Assembly: GCA_017640615.1 (NCBI GenBank)
Contig: JAEPQK010000003.1
Coordinates: 310,001 to 374,000 of the forward strand
Length of the DNA: 64,000 nt
Direction of reading: 5' to 3'
DNA from: Rhizobiaceae bacterium
GTDB lineage: Bacteria; Pseudomonadota; Alphaproteobacteria; Rhizobiales; Rhizobiaceae
Below, one piece after another: positions 21,804 through 32,160 of this stretch. Every line of letters begins with the position of its first letter. Positions within the stretch are counted from its first letter, which is position 1. The notes under the pieces are model-generated. The model made no database searches. It was given only the letters and a program-made list of their open reading frames with translations, and was not told the DNA's origin. The position numbers and the translations under genes are program-made.

Positions 21804-22610
21804 CTAATCCAGATCGAACCGCGCGATCACCGGCACATGGTCGGAAGGCCGCTCCCAGCCGCGCGCCTGCTTAAGCACCGAAACGTCTCGCAGCATTGGT
21901 GAAAGTCCGGCCGACGACCAGATGTGATCGAGCCGACGGCCACGGTCCGACGCTTCCCAGTCCCGGGCACGATAACTCCACCAGGTATAAAGCCGCTCCG
22001 GCGGCGGCGTATGCTGGCGCATAAGATCGGCCCAACCGCCCGCATTGCGCATTGCTTCCAGCCCCTCCGTCTCCACCGGCGTATGGCTGACCACCTTGAG
22101 CAGCTGCTTGTGCGACCAGACATCGGCTTCGAGCGGCGCGATGTTAAGGTCGCCGACCAGAATGGAAGCGGCAGCTACGTCGGATTGAGCCGGAACGCCA
22201 TGCATTTCGGCAATGAAATCGAGCTTGTGCCGGAACTTCGGGTTGATCTCCGGGTCAGGCTCGTCGCCCCCGGCGGGCACGTAGAAATTGTGCAGAAGCA
22301 CCGGCTTGCCGTTCGCCTCGAACCGCACTGATAGGTGCCGGCTGTCGCCCTTGCTGCAGAATTCGCGTTTCTCGATCACCTCGATCGGCCGCTTCGAGAA
22401 AGTGGCGACGCCGTGATAGCCCTTCTGGCCGTTGAAGGCGACGTGCTCGTAGCCGAGCGCACGAACGTCGTCCTGCGGAAACAGCTCGTCCGGGCATTTG
22501 GTTTCCTGCAGGCACAGAAGGTCGGGCTGATACTCGTCCAGAAACCGCGCCACCAGTGGCATTCTCAATCGGACGGAGTTGATGTTCCAAGTGGCGACGG
22601 TGAGCGACAT
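21804..22610 (-). CDS. xthA: Exodeoxyribonuclease III
   Basis: An AP endonuclease/3'-5' exonuclease for base-excision repair. The 268-residue protein has the exonuclease-endonuclease-phosphatase core: TWNINSVRLR, LCLQETKCPDE with the metal-binding Glu, ILVGDLNIAP, and the terminal histidine in RPSDHVPVIARF. ATG 22610 is the family start (MSLTVATWNINS) and is preferred over an upstream in-frame start at 22649. It is convergent with the CNBD gene across the repeat at 21675-21787. Confidence 0.95.
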   Translation of the reverse strand: MSLTVATWNINSVRLRMPLVARFLDEYQPDLLCLQETKCPDELFPQDDVRALGYEHVAFNGQKGYHGVATFSKRPIEVIEKREFCSKGDSRHLSVRFEANGKPVLLHNFYVPAGGDEPDPEINPKFRHKLDFIAEMHGVPAQSDVAAASILVGDLNIAPLEADVWSHKQLLKVVSHTPVETEGLEAMRNAGGWADLMRQHTPPPERLYTWWSYRARDWEASDRGRRLDHIWSSAGLSPMLRDVSVLKQARGWERPSDHVPVIARFDLD

Positions 22611-22738
22611 AAAATGGGTCCAGCTTGCGCGAAAGCCGGAACCTGCCAATCAGGCCTGCGCCATGCAAGGCCGGGTGCGCGGGCGCAGACCCGCGACGCC
22701 TCAATCCACAGTTTTCAGGGTCGCACCCGCCAGCGCGA

Positions 22739-23392
22739 TCAGCGTTTCGGCTGGTTGATTTCGCGCACTCGGTTGTAATTGATCTCAAAGACGCTCGGAT
22801 CGAACGTCACGCCCTGCTGGACATTGAAGATCATGACCGTGGTGTCTTTGCCCTGCGCGTCGGTTATCGTCCACTGCCTGAGCTCGTAGCTCTGGGGGTC
22901 GAACATCATGGTGATGGTCGCATCCCCGAACACCGACTTGTCCACCAGCTTGATGGTGGTGAGGTCGGCGTCTTCGCGCAAATCGGCAACCTTGTCACCG
23001 GAGAGATCGATACGCTCGTCAAGCAGCAGCTTCAGCGGCGTCTGCTTCAGCGAATAGAGATCGGCGGTGTTCAACCGGCCGTTGAAAAGCACGACCGACT
23101 TGCCGTCAGAAACGACCCGGAACTTCGACGGTGCTTCATAGTTGAAGCGCAGCTTTCCCGGGCGTTCGATGAAGAATTTGCCGCCGGTCTGTTCTCCCTG
23201 CGGTCCGAACTGGACGAATTCGCCCATCATCGTGCGCACGGAGGAAAAGTGATCGGCGATCTGTTGTGCGGGCGCACCCTGCGCGTGCGAGGTGCCGGCA
23301 AGCGGCAGCATGAGCGCTGCGCCCAGCCCTGCGGCGCCTCCGAGAAAGGCGCGGCGGGAAATGCGGTTGATTTGGCTCTTGGCGTCAAACAT
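22739..23392 (-). CDS. lolA: Outer-membrane lipoprotein carrier protein LolA family
   Basis: A periplasmic chaperone moving lipoproteins from LolCDE to the outer membrane. The 217-residue protein has a signal with a twin-arginine-like motif (NRISRRAFLGGAAGLGAALMLPLAG, cleavage near SHA-QG). The mature beta-barrel domain includes GEFVQFGPQGEQTGGKFFIERPGKLRFNYEAPS. It follows ftsK on the same strand, the usual ftsK-lolA order in proteobacteria. The RR motif could instead be a Sec signal with two arginines. Confidence 0.92.
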   Translation of the reverse strand: MFDAKSQINRISRRAFLGGAAGLGAALMLPLAGTSHAQGAPAQQIADHFSSVRTMMGEFVQFGPQGEQTGGKFFIERPGKLRFNYEAPSKFRVVSDGKSVVLFNGRLNTADLYSLKQTPLKLLLDERIDLSGDKVADLREDADLTTIKLVDKSVFGDATITMMFDPQSYELRQWTITDAQGKDTTVMIFNVQQGVTFDPSVFEINYNRVREINQPKR

Positions 23393-23504
23393 CAGCGGGC
23401 CTTCAATATGGCTTTCGGTGTCGAGCGGTAGATCGTCACTGGGGCCGAAATTTGGCCGGCAAGCCGCAATGCCTGCTTCGGCTGGATGTTTTCAGGGCGC
23501 GCCA

Positions 23505-26024
23505 TCACATCTTGTCCTCTTCGGTCGGCACCAGAATTTCGCGTTTCCCCGCGTGATTGGCTGGGCCGACAATGCCCTCTTCTTCCATGCGCTCGATGAT
23601 CGAGGCGGCGCGGTTGTAGCCAATGCCGAGCCGGCGCTGGATGTAGCTGGTCGATGCCTTGCCGTCCCGAAGAACCACGGAAACCGCCTGATCGTAGGGA
23701 TCGTCGGAATCCTCGAAATTGCCGCCACCGCCGCCCGAGCCGCCGGCATCGTCCTCGCCATCGTCTTCGGTGATCGCGTCGAGATATTCAGGCGTGCCCT
23801 GCAGCTTCAGATGCGCGACGATCTGCTCCACCTCGTCATCGGCGACGAAGGGCCCGTGCACGCGCTGGATACGCCCGCCGCCGGCCATATAGAGCATGTC
23901 GCCCATGCCGAGCAGCTGCTCTGCGCCCATCTCGCCCAGAATCGTGCGGCTGTCGATTTTCGACGTCACCTGGAAGGAGATACGGGTCGGGAAGTTGGCC
24001 TTGATCGTACCGGTGATGACGTCGACCGAAGGCCGTTGCGTGGCCATGATGACGTGGATGCCGGCTGCACGCGCCATCTGCGCCAGACGCTGGACGGCGC
24101 CCTCAATGTCCTTGCCGGCGACCATCATCAGGTCGGCCATCTCGTCGATGATGACGACGATATACGGCATCGATTCCAGTTCGAGGCTCTCGGTCTCGTA
24201 GATCGCCTCGCCGGTTTCGCGGTCGAAGCCCGTCTGCACCGTGCGGCTGAGTGCCTCGCCCTTCTTGGCAGCTTGCGCGACGCGCTGGTTGAAGCCGTCA
24301 ATATTGCGCACGCCGACCTTGGACATCTTGCGGTAGCGGTCTTCCATCTCCCGCACGGTCCATTTCAGCGCCACCACCGCCTTTTTCGGGTCGGTAACGA
24401 CCGGTGTCAGCAGATGCGGAATGCCGTCATAAACGGAGAGTTCCAGCATCTTCGGATCGATCATGATCAGGCGGCACTGCTCCGGTGTCATCCGATAGAC
24501 GAGCGACAGGATCATGGTGTTGATGGCGACCGACTTGCCCGAGCCGGTGGTGCCGGCAACGAGCAAATGCGGCATCTTGGCGAGATCGGCGATCACTGAT
24601 TCGCCGCCAATCGTCTTGCCCAGCGTCAGCGCCAGCTTGGTCTTGGTCTGCTCGAAATCGCGGCTGGCGAGGATCTCGCGCAGATAAACGGTCTCGCGCC
24701 GCGCATTCGGCAATTCGATACCGATCGCGTTACGGCCTGGAACCACTGCGACACGGCAGGCGATCGCGCTCATGGAGCGTGCGATATCGTCGGCAAGGCC
24801 GATAACGCGGCTCGATTTGATGCCGGGCGCGGGCTCGAGTTCGTAAAGCGTGACGACCGGACCCGGCCGCACATGAATGATCTCACCCTTAACGCCGAAA
24901 TCCTCCAGCACGCCTTCCAGAAGCCGCGCATTCTGCTCCAGCGCTTCGTTGGAAAGGCTCTGGTCCTTCACGACATTCTTCGGTTCGGCGAGCAGATGCA
25001 GCGAAGGAAGTTCGAACTCGCCGCTGCGGATCAGTGAGCGCTGCGCTTCGCGGCGAATGCGGGCGCCTTGCTGCGGGCGCGGAGCCGGGCCTTCGACGCG
25101 CGCCGCATGCTGCGCGGCAGCCGGCGCGTGGTCGAACCCGGCATCGCCTTCATCGTCAAAATCATCGTAGTCGGCATCGATTTCGGGCGCGGCGGGTCCG
25201 AGATCGGCAAATTCAGGTTCAATGCGCCCACCCGGAACCCTTGCTGCCGCCGGCAGCTCGTCCAGATAGTCGTCATCGTCAAAATCGGCATGTGCCGGCG
25301 CACTCCGGCCTGCCATGGAGAGACGGCGACGCATGAAGCCACGCATGGAAAGCCACCAATGCGTGAGCGCGCCGAGCGCCAGCAATCCTTCACTGTCAGT
25401 GGCCTCGTCGTCCTCGAACTCCTCGTCGAAGTCGTCGACATCTTCATAACCGGGCTCGCGGCCGATCAGAGCGGAGGCATAGGCCGTCAGCCAGAGCGTG
25501 GGTGCTCCAAGAAGCAGCGCGATCAAGATTGCGGACAAGCCGGTCGGATATCCGCCGACGATGAAGCCCGGCACGGCGAGCACCATATCGCCGAACACGC
25601 CGCCCAGGCCGGAGGGCAACGGCCAGCTTTCCGGCGCGGGCACGCAGCCGGCGATTGCCGCACCCAGGAGTGATGCGCCCAGCCAGGCAGCGCCACGCTT
25701 CAGACGGCGGTCGATTGCGTAACCCGAAACCAGCCGGATGGCCCAGATGACTCCGGGCACCAGAAGCCCAAGCGAGGCAAGGCCGTAAAACTGCATGGCG
25801 AGATCGGAAAACACCGCGCCTGCAAAGCCCATTGCGTTTGTGGCTAGCATGTCTGTGGCGTGGCTGAAGCTTGGGTCTGCGACATTCCATGTTGCGAGGC
25901 TGGCAACGGCAAAGCCGGCAGCAAGCAGCATGGCCACGCCGGTGACCCTGCGCATGAGACGTTTGACGAAGCCGCTCAACCCGTGACCGGTATCGTCCAT
26001 AGCAAGGGAATGGCCCGTACGCAT
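23505..26024 (-). CDS. ftsK: DNA translocase FtsK
   Basis: A septal DNA pump that clears chromosome termini and activates XerCD. The 839-residue protein has four N-terminal membrane helices (residues about 25-185), then an acidic linker with Asp/Glu-rich blocks (about 195-320). The RecA-like motor has Walker [13 protein letters not shown] near residue 495, Walker [13 protein letters not shown], and [13 protein letters not shown]. The gamma winged-helix domain ([22 protein letters not shown]) at the C-terminus reads KOPS sites. The linker is shorter than in E. coli FtsK, as usual in alphaproteobacteria. Confidence 0.96.
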   Translation of the reverse strand: MRTGHSLAMDDTGHGLSGFVKRLMRRVTGVAMLLAAGFAVASLATWNVADPSFSHATDMLATNAMGFAGAVFSDLAMQFYGLASLGLLVPGVIWAIRLVSGYAIDRRLKRGAAWLGASLLGAAIAGCVPAPESWPLPSGLGGVFGDMVLAVPGFIVGGYPTGLSAILIALLLGAPTLWLTAYASALIGREPGYEDVDDFDEEFEDDEATDSEGLLALGALTHWWLSMRGFMRRRLSMAGRSAPAHADFDDDDYLDELPAAARVPGGRIEPEFADLGPAAPEIDADYDDFDDEGDAGFDHAPAAAQHAARVEGPAPRPQQGARIRREAQRSLIRSGEFELPSLHLLAEPKNVVKDQSLSNEALEQNARLLEGVLEDFGVKGEIIHVRPGPVVTLYELEPAPGIKSSRVIGLADDIARSMSAIACRVAVVPGRNAIGIELPNARRETVYLREILASRDFEQTKTKLALTLGKTIGGESVIADLAKMPHLLVAGTTGSGKSVAINTMILSLVYRMTPEQCRLIMIDPKMLELSVYDGIPHLLTPVVTDPKKAVVALKWTVREMEDRYRKMSKVGVRNIDGFNQRVAQAAKKGEALSRTVQTGFDRETGEAIYETESLELESMPYIVVIIDEMADLMMVAGKDIEGAVQRLAQMARAAGIHVIMATQRPSVDVITGTIKANFPTRISFQVTSKIDSRTILGEMGAEQLLGMGDMLYMAGGGRIQRVHGPFVADDEVEQIVAHLKLQGTPEYLDAITEDDGEDDAGGSGGGGGNFEDSDDPYDQAVSVVLRDGKASTSYIQRRLGIGYNRAASIIERMEEEGIVGPANHAGKREILVPTEEDKM

Positions 26025-26141
26025 TTGGCTCCTCTGCGCTCACCGCCACGGCGCACGCAAGCGCACGCCGGAAACTGCCGAAGACTAGGCGGTGGAAGGT
26101 TAAGGCCCCATTAACCATGCGCATTTGCGTAAGGGCGATGA

Positions 26142-26174
26142 AAGCAAAAACGGGCCCGGCTGAGCCGGACCCGT
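26142..26174 (-). terminator. Intrinsic terminator of glnK-amtB
   Basis: On the minus strand, a stem ACGGGTCCGGC / GCCGGGCCCGT (one mismatch) with a short loop lies 38 bp after the amtB stop and is followed by TTTTTGCTTT. This is the clearest rho-independent terminator in the window. Confidence 0.8.
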
Positions 26175-26211
26175 TGCAGTGCGCATGGAGCGCACCCGTA
26201 TGGATATTGCC

Positions 26212-27576
26212 TTACCTGGCCGAGGAGCTGGTAAACTCGGGATAGGCTTCGACACCGATTTCGGCTTTGTCGAGCCCGAGTTCCTCTTCTTCCCTGCTGA
26301 CGCGGATGCCCATGGTCAGTTTGAGGATGTACCAGATCACGCCGGAGGCGATGAAGGTGAACGCGCCCATGGCCACGATACCGGTGATCTGCGTGCCGTA
26401 GCTTGCGCCCGAGTTGGAGAATGGAACGACCAGCGTGCCCCAGATACCCGCGAACAGGTGAACCGGGATCGCGCCAACCACATCGTCGATCTTCAGCTTG
26501 TCGAGCAGCGGCACGGTGACCACCACGACGACGCCGCCGACGGCACCGATGAGAATCGATGCGAACGGTCCGGGCGCCAGCGGCTCGGCGGTGATCGAAA
26601 CGAGACCCGCCAGCGCACCGTTGAGCGCAAAGGTGATATCGACCCGCTTGTAGAGCACCTGCGCCAGGACGATGGCTGCAACCACGCCGCCCGCGGCAGC
26701 CAGGTTGGTGTTGGCGAAGATGCGGCTCACATCGCTTGCGTCGCCGATCGTCCCCATCGCCAGCTGCGATGCGCCGTTGAAGCCGAACCAGCCGAGCCAC
26801 AGAATGAACGTGCCGAGTGTGGCGAGCGCCATATTGGAACCCGGGATCGGATGCAGCTGACCGTCAGCGCCGTATTTGCCCGAGCGCGAACCGAGGATGA
26901 TCGCACCTGAAAGCGCTGCCCAGCCGCCGACCGAATGCACGATGGTCGAACCCGCGAAGTCGGAGAAGCCCATTTCCTTGAGCCAGCCGCCGCCCCATGT
27001 CCACGCACCGGTGATGGGGTAGAGAATGCCGGTCAGGATCACCACGAAGATGAAGAACGGCCAGAGCTTGATGCGCTCGGCGAGCGCGCCGGAGACGATT
27101 GAAGCAGCCGTCGCCACGAACACCATCTGGAAGAACCAGTCGGACGCGGTGGAATAGCCGGTTTCGAGCAGAGCCGCCGTATCGGCACCTTCCAGCCCGA
27201 CGGGATCGAAGCTGTAGGGAAGCAGCGTGCCGACATAGCTGCCTACATTGACGTACATCAGGCTGTAGCCGATCGCCCAGTACATGATGCCGGCGATCGA
27301 GTAGAGGCCGATATTCTTTACGAGCTGCATGGACACGTTCTTGGAACGCACCATGCCGGCTTCGAGCATGGCAAAGCCAGCTGCCATCCACATGACGAGA
27401 AAGCCGCCCATGAGGAAAAGCAGAGTGTTGAAGATGAACGCGGTGTCAGCCGCGCTTGCGAAGGCCGGGGCGGCCTCTTCCTGCGCGAAGGCGGCCGTTG
27501 CGCCAAACGCGCCAAGCGCAAGGGTGCCCAGAAGGGCGGCGCGCGAAAGCGGCGCCATAATCGAACGAATTGTCAT
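26212..27576 (-). CDS. amtB: Ammonium transporter AmtB
   Basis: An inner-membrane ammonium channel of the Amt/Rh family, gated by GlnK. After a cleaved-type signal (GTLALGAFGATAAFA-QE) the 454-residue protein shows eleven hydrophobic helices. The family blocks are WMAAGFAMLEAGMVRSKN, the signature region FAGSTIVHSVGGWAALSGA with a pore histidine, and HLFAGIWGTL with the second histidine. ATG 27576 is preferred over the in-frame ATG at 27588 because GGAGA precedes it by 6 bp. It follows glnK on the same strand and ends at a clear terminator. Confidence 0.95.
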   Translation of the reverse strand: MTIRSIMAPLSRAALLGTLALGAFGATAAFAQEEAAPAFASAADTAFIFNTLLFLMGGFLVMWMAAGFAMLEAGMVRSKNVSMQLVKNIGLYSIAGIMYWAIGYSLMYVNVGSYVGTLLPYSFDPVGLEGADTAALLETGYSTASDWFFQMVFVATAASIVSGALAERIKLWPFFIFVVILTGILYPITGAWTWGGGWLKEMGFSDFAGSTIVHSVGGWAALSGAIILGSRSGKYGADGQLHPIPGSNMALATLGTFILWLGWFGFNGASQLAMGTIGDASDVSRIFANTNLAAAGGVVAAIVLAQVLYKRVDITFALNGALAGLVSITAEPLAPGPFASILIGAVGGVVVVVTVPLLDKLKIDDVVGAIPVHLFAGIWGTLVVPFSNSGASYGTQITGIVAMGAFTFIASGVIWYILKLTMGIRVSREEEELGLDKAEIGVEAYPEFTSSSAR

Positions 27577-27604
27577 TGGTTTCTCCATTGTCCGCTGAGC
27601 CCGC

Positions 27605-28072
<468 letters not shown>

Positions 28073-28160
28073 TTAAACTGATAAAAGTGACACCGTGCGC
28101 CACGCCTTCGCAGGCGCAGCATAGCAGATGCCTATCAAATAGGCAGATTGGAGCAGCTGC

Positions 28161-29039
28161 CTATTTCGCGGGCTTTTCGCGTTCTCTGATCAGCCCTTCC
28201 TGGGCGACGGAGGCAATCAACCGCCCGTCGCGGGCGTAAAGCAGGCCGCGGGAAAAGCCGCGGGAACCGATCATGTTTGGGCTGTCTTGCGAATAAAGCA
28301 GCCAGTCGTCCAGCTTGTGCTGGCGATGGAACCACATTGCGTGATCGAGGCTCGCCATTTGCAATCGCGCATCGAAGCCGGTGCGGCCATGCGCGAAATT
28401 GGCAGTGTCGAGCAGTGTCATGTCGGAGAGATAGGCGAGGATCGCGGTCTGCAAGGCACGGTCGTCCGGCACCCCGCCTGTCATGCGCAGCCACACGCTC
28501 TGGCGTGGCGGCAGCGGATCTCTGGTCGTGTAATGCTCGATGTTGACGGGCTTGACCTCGAGTGGCCGCTCGCGCGCCCAGAACTTGCGGATTGCCTCGG
28601 GTATTTCGAGCTTCGAACTGTTGATCAGCTCGATCTGCGTTTGCAACTCCTCGGGCGGCGGCACGTCGAGCGGCATCGGCATCTGGTGTTCCACGCCCTC
28701 TTCGTCGCGGTGGAAAGAGGCCGAAAGCGTGAAGATCGCCTTGCCGTGCTGGATCGCCACAACGCGCCGGGTTGTGAATGCGCCGCCGTCGCGAATGCGG
28801 TCGACATTGTAGATGATCGGCACCGTCGGATCGCCGGGCAGCATGAAATAGCAGTGCAGCGAGTGCACATGTTTGTCCTCGGCATCGACGGTCCGCTGCG
28901 CGGCCACCAGCGACTGGCTGATCACCTGCCCGCCGAAAACCCGCTGCCAGCCCACTTGCGGGCTGCGACCACGATACAGATTGTGTTCCAGACGCTCGAG
29001 ATCGAGAATGGACAGGAGTTCCCGCATCACGTCTGTCAT
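28161..29039 (-). CDS. tesB: Acyl-CoA thioesterase II
   Basis: Hydrolyses acyl-CoA thioesters; a cytoplasmic double-hotdog protein. The 292-residue product has the family start ELLSILDLERLEHNLYRG and VFGGQVISQSLVAA at about residues 37-50. The second hotdog domain includes DARLQMASLDHAMWFHRQHKLDDWLLY. ATG 29039 is chosen over an in-frame ATG at 29090. It is divergent from the UbiH-type gene; 220 bp of regulatory DNA separates it from glnK downstream on the same strand. Confidence 0.95.
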   Translation of the reverse strand: MTDVMRELLSILDLERLEHNLYRGRSPQVGWQRVFGGQVISQSLVAAQRTVDAEDKHVHSLHCYFMLPGDPTVPIIYNVDRIRDGGAFTTRRVVAIQHGKAIFTLSASFHRDEEGVEHQMPMPLDVPPPEELQTQIELINSSKLEIPEAIRKFWARERPLEVKPVNIEHYTTRDPLPPRQSVWLRMTGGVPDDRALQTAILAYLSDMTLLDTANFAHGRTGFDARLQMASLDHAMWFHRQHKLDDWLLYSQDSPNMIGSRGFSRGLLYARDGRLIASVAQEGLIREREKPAK

Positions 29040-29132
29040 GGTGTGGCCTTTAGCGCTGGTAGGGTTGCGGTTTCCAACAGGAAGCCACAAATCAAGTCAA
29101 GGCAAGAGCAGCGCCAAGCAGGAGATGCCCGC

Positions 29133-30356
29133 ATGAACAACCGGACATTCGATGTCGTAATCGCTGGCGCGGGTTATGTCGGCCTTGCAACCGCGGTCGC
29201 GCTACGCGCTGCGCGGCCTTCGCTCTCCATCGCAATCGTTGATGCAGCGCCAGAAGGCGTGTGGAAGAAGGACGGCCGGGCCTCCGCAATCGCTGCCGCC
29301 GCCTGCCGCATGCTGGCCCAGCAGGACGCCTGGGACGAGATCGCGCCCGACGCTGAGCCGATCACCGACATGGTGGTGACTGATTCGCGAACTGCGGACC
29401 CCGTGCGCCCGGTGTTCCTCACCTTCGGCGGTGAGGTCGCTCCGGGCGAACCCTTCGCCCATATGGTCCGTAATGTCGTGCTCAATGGCAGCTTGCGCAA
29501 ACGCGCCGCCGCTCTCGGCATCGACATGATCGAAGGCGTCGCTGTGTCCGGCTTCGAGCGCACAACGGGCTCGATCGCGGTTCATCTGGCTGATGGCATT
29601 ACGCTCGACACGCGGCTGCTTGTTGCGGCGGATGGCGTGCGCTCGCGACTGCGCGACATGGCCGGCATCAAGACCGTGCATTGGGATTACGGCCAGTCCG
29701 GCATCGTCTGCACTGTCGCGCATGAGCGCCCGCATAATGGCCGTGCGGAGGAGCATTTCCTGCCGGCGGGGCCTTTCGCGACCCTGCCGCTAACCGGAAA
29801 CCGCTCGTCAATCGTCTGGACCGAAACGACTGAGGAAGCCGAAAAGCTGATCGCGCTGGAGCCCGTTCTTTTCGAAGCGGAGCTCGAACTGCGCTTCGGG
29901 CTGAAGCTCGGCGAGATAAGGGTCGAAGACAAGCCCCGCGCATGGCCGCTGGGGCTGACGCTGGCGCGGGAGTTCGTGCAGGAGCGTTTCGCGCTTGCAG
30001 GCGACGCCGCCCACGGCATTCACCCGATCGCCGGACAGGGCCTCAATCTAGGCTTCCGCGATGCCGCAGCACTAGCCGAAACGCTGGTCGAAGCCGACCG
30101 GCTGGGTCGCGATATCGGCGCGCTCGACGTGCTGGAAGGTTATCAGCGTTGGCGCCGATTCGACACGGTGCAGATGGGCGTCACCACCGACGTGCTGAAC
30201 CGCATGTTCTCGAACGATTTCGGCCCGCTGCGTGCAATCCGCGACATCGGCCTCGGCCTCGTAGACCGCATGCCGCCGGTGAAGGACTTCTTCATCCGGC
30301 AGGCCTCCGGCCTGTCGGCAGACGCTCCAAGGCTGCTCAGGGGCGAGGCAATTTAG
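29133..30356 (+). CDS. UbiH/UbiF-family FAD-dependent hydroxylase
   Basis: A 407-residue flavoprotein monooxygenase of the UbiH/COQ6 type, probably hydroxylating a ubiquinone ring precursor. The dinucleotide motif GAGYVGLATAVAL is near residue 11, the DG motif region is VAADGVRSRLRDMAG, and the GD motif is FALAGDAAHGIHPIAGQGLNLGFRD. The last is diagnostic of UbiH-family enzymes. Which ring carbon is modified cannot be told from sequence. ATG 29133 follows GGAGA at about 10 bp and is chosen despite the frame being open upstream. Confidence 0.9.
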   Translation: MNNRTFDVVIAGAGYVGLATAVALRAARPSLSIAIVDAAPEGVWKKDGRASAIAAAACRMLAQQDAWDEIAPDAEPITDMVVTDSRTADPVRPVFLTFGGEVAPGEPFAHMVRNVVLNGSLRKRAAALGIDMIEGVAVSGFERTTGSIAVHLADGITLDTRLLVAADGVRSRLRDMAGIKTVHWDYGQSGIVCTVAHERPHNGRAEEHFLPAGPFATLPLTGNRSSIVWTETTEEAEKLIALEPVLFEAELELRFGLKLGEIRVEDKPRAWPLGLTLAREFVQERFALAGDAAHGIHPIAGQGLNLGFRDAAALAETLVEADRLGRDIGALDVLEGYQRWRRFDTVQMGVTTDVLNRMFSNDFGPLRAIRDIGLGLVDRMPPVKDFFIRQASGLSADAPRLLRGEAI

Positions 30357-30483
30357 AGCCCGCCACCTTACCGCAATGTGGCTCCGGCATTACCGGAACC
30401 TTACCGGCGAATGACCAAAGCTTAACTTGTCCGATCGCCCTGCTGGCCGGATGCTTTTTGGCGTCCGCCAGAGGAGTATCGCC

Positions 30484-31476
30484 ATGAAAAAGCTCGCAGC
30501 CGCAGTCGCAATAGCCGCCGTAACCGGCGCCCCGTCGATCGCCCATGAACGCCCGCTCGGCGACGGCAAGATTACCTCTTCCCCACGCGTCGACTATCTG
30601 ATGTCGTGCCAGCAGCGCTTCAATGCCAACGCGCCGGGCGCTCACCGCACCGGCGACTGGATTTCCGGCAACACATACGACACTGACGAAAAACCCACCG
30701 TCGATGGCAGCGTCAACTGGCCGTCGCGCATTTCGGTCTCGCTGCAAGGCAACGAGCGCGTCGTTTCGTCAAACAACCTGCCGAACCACCCGACCGGCAA
30801 TTTCCCGATCGCCCGCAATGACGATGCCTATCAGTATGACCGCAACCCCAATCGCATCAGCGAACAGAACATTCTGCTGAGGCTGCCTGCCAATCCGCAA
30901 CTCGCGGCAAACGCGTCCTGTGTGCCTATGGGCATGATCGGCTTCGCGCTCTCGGGCGTTGCGATCTACAACGCCGTCGATGCCTCCGGCCGCGACGCGC
31001 CCGCACATGAAATCCAGGACAAATGCGGCGGTCACCCGCAGCGGTCGGGCCAGTATCATTATCACGATCTCTCGCCCTGCCTCACCGACACCCGCTCCGG
31101 CATAGCCGGCCACTCGAACCTTGTAGGTTATGCGCTGGATGGCTTCGGCATCTATGGCCTGCATGGCGAGAACGGAGAGGTGATGACGAACGCTGATCTC
31201 GACGAATGCCACGGCCACACCCACACCGTGATGTGGGACGGCGCGCCGCGCGAAATCTACCACTACCACATGACCAACGAGTACCCGTACACGCTGGGCT
31301 GTTATCGCGGCACGCCGCAGCGCGTTGCTGGTGAACGCATTGCCAATGCCGGCGAACGCCGTGGCCCGCCGCAGGCCGGCGAGCGGCACGCTGGGCGCGA
31401 ACAGTTCGGCGATCGGCCGCCGCGGCAAACTATATTCGGGCTGTTCCGGCGCCAGCCCAGGCAGGGCCGGCCCTGA
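30484..31476 (+). CDS. Exported YHYH-domain protein
   Basis: A 330-residue protein with a Sec-type signal peptide (MKKLAAAVAIAAVTGAPSIAH). The YHYH-domain signatures are the histidine-rich segments GQYHYHDLSPC, DECHGHTHTVMWDG and EIYHYHMTNEYPYTLGCYRG. The family is widespread in environmental bacteria with unknown function; the paired His/Cys motifs suggest metal binding. The C-terminal 60 residues are Arg/Gly/Pro-rich and low complexity. ATG 30484 is preferred to an in-frame start at 30427 because it begins the signal peptide and is preceded by GAGGAG. Confidence 0.85.
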   Translation: MKKLAAAVAIAAVTGAPSIAHERPLGDGKITSSPRVDYLMSCQQRFNANAPGAHRTGDWISGNTYDTDEKPTVDGSVNWPSRISVSLQGNERVVSSNNLPNHPTGNFPIARNDDAYQYDRNPNRISEQNILLRLPANPQLAANASCVPMGMIGFALSGVAIYNAVDASGRDAPAHEIQDKCGGHPQRSGQYHYHDLSPCLTDTRSGIAGHSNLVGYALDGFGIYGLHGENGEVMTNADLDECHGHTHTVMWDGAPREIYHYHMTNEYPYTLGCYRGTPQRVAGERIANAGERRGPPQAGERHAGREQFGDRPPRQTIFGLFRRQPRQGRP

Positions 31477-31517
31477 CGGGATAGGCGAAAGCCTGAACGA
31501 ATTTTCCCAAAAGTAGC

Positions 31518-31547
31518 GCAAGCGTTCTGGTCCGCCGGAGCGCTTGC
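31518..31547 (+). terminator. Terminator-like hairpin after the YHYH gene
   Basis: GCAAGCGTTCTGG-TCCG-CCGGAGCGCTTGC, a 13-bp stem with two G-T pairs and a 4-base loop, 42 bp past the stop. The T-run is weak (TCTACTATT). Confidence 0.5.
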
Positions 31548-31595
31548 TCTACTATTGTCGGCATCGGCCATTCCGGCCCAACGAAGGAGAGCATT

Positions 31596-32021
31596 ATGCA
31601 ACGTCATGCAAAAGCGGTCTGGAAGGGCGATCTCAAGGGTGGCGGCGGCACGCTCAACAGCCAGAGCGGCGCGCTCAAAGACCTGCCCTATTCGTTCAAG
31701 ATGCGCTTTGAGGACGAGAGCGGCAAATCGGGCACTAACCCGGAAGAGCTGATCGCCGCGGCGCATGCCGGCTGCTACGCCATGCAGCTTTCGCATTTTC
31801 TGGCTGAAAACGGCACGACTGCCGAAAAGCTGGAGGCGAGCGCTGAGATCACGCTCGTTCCGGGAACCGGCATTACCGGAAGCGCGCTGAAACTCACCGC
31901 CACCGTACCCGGCATCGACGACAAGACGTTTCAAGAGCTTGCCAACAAAGCCAAGGAGGCCTGTCCGGTATCGGGAGCGCTCGGCGCAATCTCGATAACG
32001 TTGGAGGCGAAACTCGCATAA
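31596..32021 (+). CDS. osmC: OsmC-family peroxiredoxin
   Basis: A cysteine-dependent hydroperoxide reductase for organic peroxides. The 141-residue protein has the two conserved cysteines C60 (EELIAAAHAGCYAMQLS) and C123 (KEACPVSGALG), plus the N-terminal VWKGDLKGGGGTLNSQSG typical of the OsmC rather than Ohr subgroup. GAAGGAGA precedes ATG 31596 at good spacing. It is monocistronic, behind the hairpin at 31518-31547. Confidence 0.93.
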   Translation: MQRHAKAVWKGDLKGGGGTLNSQSGALKDLPYSFKMRFEDESGKSGTNPEELIAAAHAGCYAMQLSHFLAENGTTAEKLEASAEITLVPGTGITGSALKLTATVPGIDDKTFQELANKAKEACPVSGALGAISITLEAKLA

Positions 32022-32160
32022 TTGCGCATAAACCGTGTAATTTTCGCTCTTGGTAGCCGACTTGCGCGCAATCTTGCGTCACGTTGGCGGCCTACTTCGC
32101 AACCAAATACCGGCCTGTCGGCGCTAGAATCCTCTTCTGCTATCTTTGGGAGGATGCACC